Of a stretch of 19,650 nucleotides of DNA, positions 9,819 to 18,600 are shown one piece after another. The translations under genes and the position numbers were made by a program. Location of the stretch: contig NW_013654463.1 in NCBI RefSeq assembly GCF_000499385.1, positions 2,501-22,150 on the forward strand. The letters are read 5' to 3'. Source of the DNA: Eimeria necatrix. Lineage: Eukaryota; Apicomplexa; Conoidasida; Eucoccidiorida; Eimeriidae. Position 1 is the stretch's first letter. Every line of letters begins with the position of its first letter. The notes below the pieces were generated by a model. It searched no databases, had not been told where the DNA came from, and saw nothing but the letters and a program-made list of their open reading frames with translations.

Positions 9819-10122
9819 CCTAAACCGCCTACCCCGTAAACCCTCGTAGCTGCGAGCCTCCGCTACCAGTTGCAAGATTAGCAGAAGACGCCGCGGAGAA
9901 GAGCGGCGGCCGTCGTCAGTTGGCTGATTTTGAAAAATGAAAATTCAAATCGGAAAGCCATTGAGAAGCTGCCTTACTGAACACAAATGCAGAAGCTGCT
10001 GCTGCAGCGAGAATGGCCGCAGGAGTGAACTCTTGAAAGTGCGCTGCTGCTGCTGCTGCTGCTGCGGCGGCGAGCTGCTGCTGCTGCTGCTGCAGCTGCA
10101 GCAGACAGCAGCCCGAGGCATT

Positions 10123-10209
10123 CTCAGCAGCGGAGCAGCAGCAAGAGGAGCCTCAGCAGCGGAGCAGCAGCAAGGGGAGTCTCAGCAGCAGAGCAGCAGC
10201 AAGGGGAAC
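10123..10209. repeat. 29-bp tandem repeat, 3 copies
   Basis: Units starting with CTCAGCAGCGGAGCAGCAGC occur at 10123, 10152 and 10181. They are intergenic, and the unit length is not a multiple of three. Confidence 0.85.
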
Positions 10210-10233
10210 TCTCCAAACTAAACAAACCCCGGG

Positions 10234-10235
<2 letters not shown>

Positions 10236-10271
<36 letters not shown>
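10236..10271. repeat. (CTG)12 array, intergenic
   Basis: Twelve perfect units outside any supported gene, showing that the trinucleotide arrays are not confined to coding DNA. Confidence 0.9.
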
Positions 10272-10275
<4 letters not shown>

Positions 10276-10747
10276 TGCGGCCCGGCAAATCGGCCGCGCT
10301 CGCTGGGCCCCTGCTGCAGCGCGAAGCAGCTGCTCTGCTGCAGCATGCGCTGCGCTGCTATGCTGCTGGTCTTGCTGCCTGCAACAAAAGGAACGTGCAC
10401 GGAGTTGAAGCCTTCGCGCCAAACTTCGCAATTTAATGAACTGCTGCTTTCTCCTCGGCTGTGTGGAGAGGACGCTTGGCGAGCTGCGGTGTCTGTACAC
10501 CGCGGCCGCGGCCCGCCCAGTTCGTTCTGCTGCGCCTCTCGGCTGCAGCCGCGGCTTCTTGCAAGTTCGCAAACTGGCCCATTGTGTTGTTCTGCAAATA
10601 AAAAGAAATTTGTTTTCAAAAAGAATCCAAAGCTCTTCAGAAGCTCTCGGGAAGACCTCCTGCAAAGCCCAGACTCAGTCTCGGCTTTCTTGCAAAAAAG
10701 AACGCTGCGCAGCAGCCAGCTGCTTCTTTCTGCCTGCTTCTGCCTCC

Positions 10748-10749
<2 letters not shown>

Positions 10750-10806
<57 letters not shown>
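10750..10806. repeat. (CTG)19 array, intergenic
   Basis: Nineteen perfect units, the longest pure run in the window, located about 80 bp beyond the stop codon of gene B. Confidence 0.92.
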
Positions 10807-10807
<1 letters not shown>

Positions 10808-10886
10808 AGCTGGCTCCGAGATCCCGCTAGAGACTCTGCTTCTGCTGCTTCGGTGGCTCTTACTGATCGCTTTGCTTGGCTTTTGC

Positions 10887-11026
10887 CTACTCAGCCCACC
10901 CACCGCTCGCGCGTGGCTCGTTTTGGCGGCGATCTCCGGACTCCCTCAGCGCGATCTCCCGGTAAACTTTGCGGATCGACAAATTCACAATTCGGAAGTA
11001 CTCTTGCATTTGCGAGTCCGAGAGCT
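10887..11026 (-). other. Gene B terminal exon with stop
   Basis: The acceptor is TTTGCATGCAG, phase 1. The text reads ELSDSQMQEYFRIVNLSIRK, then VYREIALRESGDRRQNEPRA and SGGWAE, then TAG. The phase match to the previous exon and the normal composition support it as the true C-terminus. Confidence 0.78.
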
Positions 11027-11896
11027 CTGCATGCAAACAGCAGCACGGACGCAGCAGCAGCTGCATGCTGCTGGCAGCAACTGCTTGCTGCTGGCAGCAA
11101 CTGCTTGCTGCTGGCAGCAACTGCATGCTGCTGGCAGCAACTGCATGCAAAAAGAATTTTCGAAAACAAAAAAACAAAAAAAAACAAAAAAAACAAAAGA
11201 CAGCTCACCCGCGTAGTTCGCGTCGCCGTTCAGAAAGAGCAGCCGGCGAAGTTTGTCTTCGAGGTTTCTTTCAATTGCAATGAGCCTTTGGAGGTCCACG
11301 TCGTAGCTGTTGACTTGCTGAGTCATAATTCCCTGAAGAAGATTTAATTTCAGCACAAGTCCGCGAGAGTTGCGGAATTCGCTGAGACGGAGAGCTTTCC
11401 GAGAAGAATAAAAAGAAATGACCAACACTTTTCCAAGACTCACTTGCAACTTCTTGCAAAAACGAAAAAGAAATGAAACTTTTCCAAACTCACTTGCAAG
11501 TTCTTGTAATAACAAAAAAGAAATGCGCAAATACTTTTCAAAAACCCACTTGCAACTTCTTGCAAAAACAAAAAAGACATGAAACTTTTCCAAACTCACT
11601 TGCAAGTTCTTGCAAAAACAAAAAAGAAATGAAACTTTTTTCAAAACTCACTTGCAAGTTCTTTCAAAAACAAAAAAGAAATGAAACTTTTCAAAACTCA
11701 CTTGCAACTTCTTGTAGGCCTTCTTGTACTGACAGTGCACTGCCCGAATGTGCTCCAAGTCCTCCCCAAGAGCTTTCACTTCTTGCAAAACTGACTCTTG
11801 AACAGCAGCGCATTCGTCGGGGCCAATCCTCGCCACGGGTTCTTCAGGAATTGCAAACTGCAGCAGCAATCCGCAGCAGCAATCCGCAGCAGCAAT

Positions 11897-11927
<31 letters not shown>

Positions 11928-12241
11928 CAGCAGCAGCAGTCCGCAGCAGCAAAAGGACTGCAGCAGGAGCCGCCGCGACGCAGCCACGGCGCATTCTTCG
12001 AGCAGTTGAATTCAAGAAAATGAATTTATTACTTTTAATGTCTTTAAATGCGTTTTTTATTTTTTAAAAGCAGTTTTAAATGCTTTAAAAAATAAAAACC
12101 CAAATGCTCAAAACACTCACAGAAGACTTCGGCTCAGGAAGGCAATTCGAAGAGTAAGGCAAAAGCTGCTTCGGCTTTTTGCGGCTGTCTTCCGAGCGGC
12201 CCGCTCGCTGGGCCTGCACGACTGTCAGCTTGTACTGGGCT

Positions 12242-12295
<54 letters not shown>

Positions 12296-13692
12296 CACAA
12301 AAAGGACAATTATGGGAAATTAAAAGCTTTTAAAAAGGCACTTGTCCTTTTCAAGAGCAAGATGACTCTGCACACACTCAGGCGGCCACGCTGCATGCAT
12401 GCAGCTGCTGCGCACTTCCTTCGAGTTCCTGCGCAAGTTCTTCGAGTTCGTCCACAGAACACGGCTGCAGGTCTTGGGCCTGAGTTGCAAAAAACCGCAA
12501 GAACAAGAGACCAAAAGGCTGCTGCAGCGCAGCAGCAGCCCGGGGCTCTTTCTGCTTGCTGCAGCGCAGCAGCAGCCCGGGACTCCTTCTGCTTGCTGCA
12601 GCGCAGCAGCAGCCCGGGGCTCTTTCTGCTTGCTGCAGCGCTGCTGCAGCGCAGCAGCAGCCCGGGGCTCTTTCTGTTTGCTGCAGCGCAGCAGCAGGCT
12701 GGGCTCTTTCTGCTTGCCATTCATGTTCTCTACTCTTCCCTTCTGCTGCAAAGAAGGCCGCCCAGCACTTCCCGAACGGGGCAAAGTGATTGAAGATTAA
12801 AAGATTAAATTAAAGATTAATCCGATTAAAAATTAAAAATGAATTACCGTTAAGACACTGAGGCGTTTTTCCACTTCTTGCATTTGCGTGTGGCGCCTTC
12901 CGTAGCAGACGCGGCAGTCCGCAGCTGTCTGCTGCAGCGAGCTGTGGACTTGATCGGCCTGCGGAAGTTTTGCAGCAGAAGATTCGCAAAAAGAGCGATC
13001 TCTAGCAGATTTAAAAAGAAAAATATAATTGAAATGAAATGAAATGGAAAAGAAAAGAAACGCACTGCTTTCAAAGCGCTGTAGTAGCTCGAAACTTCGT
13101 GCGACTGCACTTCCAGCTGCTGCTGCAGTGTATCGAGCTTTCCGCGCAGCTTGGCCAGCTTGTCGAGGGCAGTTGAGAGTCTGAAGATCAGTTCCAAAAA
13201 CACTCCAAAAGAGTTCAAATCTTGCGAATTTTTGCCCCAAATGTGACAATAAAACAGAATAAAAGACAAATAACATGCAACAATCTTAAGAACTTCGAAC
13301 TTGCACAAAAACTTGCACAAGACGCTGCTCCATGCTTGCTAGACAAGGGGAACTGGCGCCACTTACACCATCGAAGGATCTGTTTGCAAATCTTCTGGAA
13401 TGCCTGCAGCTGCAGCAGAACAACAAAGAGAGCCAAAAATGTTGTTCTTATGAGTGATTATTTGAAAAATAACTTTTAAATTTTGAAAAATAACTTTTAA
13501 ATTTGCCGAAATTCCAATTTCAGAACTTTTCCAAAACCAACAGTTCCCAAAGACCTACTGGTCTCTTTGTCGTCCGAAGTGTCCACGCTGGCCGTGCGGC
13601 TGAAGAAGCGGCCGCAAGGCGCTGGGGGGTGGAGGTTTTGCTGCCGGCCTGCTGCGGCGCTGCAGCACTCTCTGTCCTCCGGGCCATCTGCG

Positions 13693-13742
<50 letters not shown>

Positions 13743-13913
13743 GCCAGCGCCTCGCCGGGCCTCTGCCTGGAACTCGCCAATGCCGGAGCCCGTGATTGAG
13801 CGGACAATGTTCGAAGTTGAATTTGTGTGGCGAATTGAAGACCCCGGCAAAGCCCTGGGAGCTGAAGTCCTCGGGAGTTTGGCTCCGCCGTCCGTGCTGC
13901 TGCCGGGAAGCAG

Positions 13914-13946
<33 letters not shown>

Positions 13947-15084
13947 GAGCTCGCTGCCGGGGGCGGGCCCCGTGCTGCGGCAGTTTGCTGCTGCTTGCTG
14001 CTGCGCCATCAGCATGGCTTGCTTCTCTTGTTCGAAGGCCTGGCGCTGCAGTTCAAGTCTTTCGCGCTGCTCCTTGAGCTGCTGCCTCTCGAGCTCGAGT
14101 TCTTCTCTTTCTTTGTTTTGCTGCTTCTCCAGCTCCTCCTGCCGGCGCCTGAGCTCCTCGCGTTCCTTCTCCTGCTGCTGCTGCTGCCTGTCTTGCTGCA
14201 GAGTCTCTTCTGCTGCGAGAGGGTACAGCGAGGAGGGCTGGAGCGTGGCGCGCTGCAGCTGCAGGGGGCCCTGGGGGCCCCCCTGCAGCTGGGCGTGGGG
14301 GCCCCCCCCCTGCCACTCGCTGCAGGAGAGCGTCTGCACGAGGGGCCCCTGCTGCAGCCCCTGCGGAGGGTACACCCGCTGCACGGGGGGCCCCACGAGG
14401 GCCCCCCCCGCGTCCAAGAAGCTGGTCGGGGACAAGAAGCCTTCGCCGGGGCCGTAGGCGAGGCCCCCGGGGCCCCCGGGGCCCCCGGGGCCCCCGGGGC
14501 CCCCGGGGGGGCCCCCGGGGCCCTCGCCCACGGCGGGGCGGTAGGCGGGGTGGGAGCTGATGGGCGAAGAGAAGATCCGCATGGGGGAAGCTGCGTAGCC
14601 CCCCGGGGGCAGCGGCACCACTGGGAGGCCCCCCTGCAGCCGGGGCCCCTCGACGGAGGCATAGGTGTCCACGGCCTGGCGGTCGCCAGCCAGGGGGCCC
14701 CCGGGGGGCCCCCCGGGGGGCCCCCCGGGGGCCCCCACCAGCCCCCACCCCGCGGCCGTGCACAGGGGGCACCTGCAGCCCGGCTTGTGCACGTAAGTCC
14801 GCAGCGCGGGCTTGGCTTCCTCGCGGGCAAAGCCCAGGGGCTCCCCGCAGGCCCAGGGCCTCCGCGGCTTCGGCATGCTGCTGAGTCCCGCGGCCCGAGG
14901 CCCCCCCGCTGCAGCGCAGCAGCAGCGCCCCGCGAGCCCCGCAGCAGCAGCAGCAGCAGCAGCAGACAGCCCCCGCGCCGCTGCGGCCTCCGGCGCAAAC
15001 AGCGGAGCCTCCAGCGCTTGCTGCAGCGCCTGCTGCTGCTGCGCGCCCGCAGAACGCCCCCGCTGCAGCTCCGCCCGCGGCCCC

Positions 15085-15128
<44 letters not shown>

Positions 15129-15402
15129 CCCGCCGCTCGCCAGCGCCCCCCCCGAAGGGCCCTCGCCTTCTCCTCGGAAGTCTTCGCTTCCCAGCAGTTC
15201 TCCGCAGCTCCGCGGCAGCCGCCGCCTCTCTTCAGGGGAGAAACTCCTCAGCTGCAGAGTCCACAAAGACGAGGCAGACAGAACATTACCACAAAATAAA
15301 CGAGGCAAGCTGCAAGCCAACGCAGGGTGCTGCTGCGCTAGTCGCTTCTCCACTGCGCCTTCGAAAGGGCCTGCGCCGGCCGCAGCAGCAGCCCCCACGC
15401 CC

Positions 15403-15438
<36 letters not shown>

Positions 15439-15612
15439 CGGGGCGCCTCCTTCTCCGCCAGCCCCAGCACTTCCAGCTTTTCTCTTCGCAAGTCCCGGCC
15501 CCCAGGCCTCCCCCGCCCCCGCAAGGCCGGCTTGTGCAGAGCCAGCTCCACTGCGCTCTCAAGAATGCGGTTCGTCTCCTCCATGCTCAAGGGCTTCAAG
15601 TGCACCGGAGCT

Positions 15613-15654
<42 letters not shown>

Positions 15655-18600
15655 AGCTGCTGCAGCTGCAGCGGCGCTTCGGGAGGCCTTTGGCGTGCCC
15701 GCGGCAGAGGCTTCCTCCTTGCAAACGGCAGCGAAAACGCCCGAGTTGAGTGGCCCGCAGCAGCTTCAGAAAGCCTCCACTCGGGCCCTTTTAATAAGCC
15801 TTCTCCGAATACCGCGCCAGAAGACAAGTCCGAAAGGCTTCTGGGCCCCAACTCGGGAATGAGGCGCGAAGAGCCCCCGCGATGCAGATTCAAGTCCGGC
15901 ACGCTCCGCATGCGAAGCCCGCCAAAGTGGTCAAGACTTTCCCGTTGTTTCTTCGAAGACAATTCTTTTGCGAAGTCGATCTTGAGAGCCCTCGAACGCG
16001 GCTCCAGAAGAGCCGCCTGCTGCCCCCCTTTGGGCTCCGGCGGCAGGCCAGTTGAGCTGTCCAGGTTGCAGGAACAAGACTGAAATCCCTCGTCAGTGGA
16101 CTCTGCGCTTTTGAACAGTTCACTGTTTTGAGTCAGCCTCCACCGAGAATCGCCTCTGTTGCCATCGGGGGCCCCGAACGACTCAGACCTCGGCGACTCT
16201 GAGAGATCCTGCAGTTCTTGAACGAGCCCTGGAAGTGTCTGGCCAGATGCTCCCTTGTCTTGACTTTGCTCTCCAGAAAAAGCACTCAGAAGCCTGGGGG
16301 GTTGTTGCGGCAGCTGCGAACGCCTGCTCGGACTTTTCAAGAGTTGCATGGCTTTCAGACTTGCATGGGAAGTGCTTCGCAGCCGTCCAGTCTGCATTCC
16401 GGAGCCCCTGAAAGGGAAGTTGGAGCTGTCCACTTCCGAAGAGTTTTCAAGTTCATTCGAGCCCTGCCGGCCTCGGCAATCGCGCTGAATAGCATGCTGG
16501 ACTTGGCCGGCGCCATCGCCGTGCAGCACGGGGAACTCCTTGGCTGCCAGCAGTGTGTCGGCACCAGCGGGGAGGCTGCGAGACTCTTGCTGCAGCTGTT
16601 CTGCGATTTGCGCTTCTTCGAGCTCTGTTTGCTGCCGTGAACTTTCTCCGCGCGAGCGGCTTTCTGTGCAGCGGGTATTCCTTCCTGCGTCATGGCTTCG
16701 GCCTGCGCTGAGCTGCCTGCGGAGGCCTTCTCGAGAATCGGATGGATAATTGAAGTTGCAGGAATCGCACTGAGGGTTTGCGGCGACTTTATCCTCTTCA
16801 AAGAGCCCAGTTGGGTCCCGTCTTCGCTCTGTGGCTCCTTCAGAAGCAGCAGCAGCAGCCGCCCCGGCAGCCGCCGGGCTCCGCTGGCCACAAGGCTGCA
16901 GCGAGGTGTCAGTGGCCTCTGGAGGCGGGTGGCGAGCAGTGAACATCAAATGAGTCAAAGAGGAGAGCGCAGCAGCGAAGCCTCCCGCAGCAGACTGCTG
17001 CCTCTGTGCTGCTGCAGCAGCAGCACTGGGCAGCGCAGGACTTGGGTGGGAGCCGCTGCTGTTGGAAGAAGAGCTGCTGCCAGCAGCAAGCTGCTGCTGT
17101 TCCAGAGCTGCTTCCGCTTCTCCGACTTCAGTCTTCGCTGACGGCGCCAGCTCCCCCCTGCCACTGTTGCTGCTGCAGTGCAGCTTCTCTGGAGCTGCTT
17201 CCTCTTCTCCCGGCAAGTCCCCCTCTTCCGATTGGCTCCCACGTTTATCTGCAGGAATAACTCTGGAAGAAACCAAAACAAAAGGCGAAATTTGGCCCTG
17301 CATAGTTCCTGGTGAAACTGACTCACCGCCTACGCCGCTGAAGGCCGCGCTGCCGAATTCCCTACAGGAACTCCAAGTTTCGTAACTCGTGGAGTCTCTG
17401 CTGGGGCTTCTGCGGGATTCGCCGCTGCTGCTGCTGCTGCAGCTGCTGCTGCTGCTCCTGTCGGAGACGGAGCTGCAGGACTCGCTGCCGCTGCTGCACT
17501 CGTCGCTCTCGCTGCTGCTGCAGCTGCTGCTGCTGCTGCTTACTCCCCTTCTCCCGCTGCTGCCGCTTCCTTCGTTCTCAGAAGCAACACCGCTACTGCA
17601 TGCAGAGCCACTAGCTGCCAAATGCCCGTCTCCCCTGCTGCTGGCTCCAAGGCCACGAGAGGCTCCCGGCGGCCCCGCGGGGGCTGTCTGCTGCTCCCTT
17701 GACTGATGCTCTCTAGAGGCTTCTCTGGAGCATCCTCGGCTATCCTCTTTCAAGTCCTCTTCCTGATGATCTTCTTTAATTTCGGTGGACAGCATCGGCT
17801 GCTTTCCCAGAAGCTCGCAAGGAGCCTCCTCGCGGGCAGATCGTGCTGCATCAGGAATTCCTGTCTCGTGGCTGCTGCAGTGCTGCTGAGGCTCAGGAAT
17901 AGTGCAAGCCCGAGTATAAACAGGCTCTGCTGAAGCTGCTTGCTTCGGCTGCAGTTCATTTTTTGCTTCGCTTTCTTCTGACGAGGCGCTGGAGAATCTC
18001 TTCGACTTGCATTGCGCAATTCCAATTGGGGCGCCGGGCCACGGAACCCGCGAGATCTGCCGCGATCCAGCAAGCCGGCAGTCATGAAAATCCCGCGAAG
18101 TCTCCAAAGTGACGGACTCTCCACTGAATAATCGTTCTGCGCTGTTACTGAGCGATCTGGGGCCGCACTGGCCTGCTCCGGTGGAGTGCAGCTGCTCGAA
18201 AGGACGCGCAGGGCTCCAGTTTCTGGAAAGTTTGCCACTACTGGCAGTTCGACTGAAGGACTTTCTCCAACCGGCAAACTGTGGAGTTCCCATTGTGAAA
18301 CGCTTCGAAGGAGTGAGGGGATCGGAGCACTGGCCTGCTGCGTCCTGAAAAGCGGTTCGCAAGTCCCCGAAACTGCTGCCAGTTCGTACAGGCTTCTTTG
18401 CTGTGATGCAACTTTTGGCATCTCTTCCTGGAAAACTGCTTTGTCTTCTCTGAGGCTTCTCAGTAGCTTCCACCATGCAAGCAGAGGTCGTCATCGGCTT
18501 CACCGACTCGCGCTGTTGTTCACACACGCCTGGAGAGCATTTTTCAGTAATTCTTTCCGCGCCTTCCGACGCATCCTGGAAGTTTCCAGTCTGCTCGCTG

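Larger units (their letters stand above)
9583..10886. other. Intergenic region between convergent genes A and B
   Basis: Both stop codons face this 1.3-kb segment. It holds the 17-bp repeat, a palindrome, telomere-type repeats, a 29-bp repeat and two CTG arrays. Open frames such as 9937-10221 and 10345-10830 are short, rich in Cys/Leu from CTG arrays and show no splice-consistent extension. It must contain the 3' UTRs and polyadenylation sites of both genes; I could not place them. Confidence 0.7.
13559..17248 (-). other. Gene B giant exon, 3' portion and donor
   Basis: The donor at its left end is ACCA|GTAGGT (intron begins at 13558), phase 1. The open frame continues to 13497, but those residues (SLGTVGFGKVLKLEFRQ) are intron read-through. 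The join to 13403 yields DDKETS-IPEDLQTDPSMV. A possible extra in-frame intron lies near 15240-15340, where LFCGNVLSASSLWT is encoded by unusually AT-rich DNA ending in GACTCTGCAG. Confidence 0.7.

Noticed and set aside
9763..9845. Chromosome end
   Set aside because: Genes continue on both sides and only eight perfect heptamers are present.
9937..10221. 94-residue open frame with an ATG downstream of the telomere repeats
   Set aside because: It begins normally but becomes Cys/Leu/Ser repeat text and ends in a 29-bp non-frame repeat; too weak for a gene.
10345..11347. Plus-strand open frames across the gene B 3' end
   Set aside because: Composition comes from CTG arrays and antisense of gene B exons; no splice-consistent model was found.
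11438..11745. CRISPR-like spaced direct repeats
   Set aside because: The spacers are themselves conserved and the units coincide with a splice junction; this is a tandem duplication in a eukaryotic intron.
13497..13558. C-terminal residues of the giant gene B frame before its TAA
   Set aside because: AT-rich intron read-through after the GTAGGT donor. Splicing into 13403 gives a better continuation.
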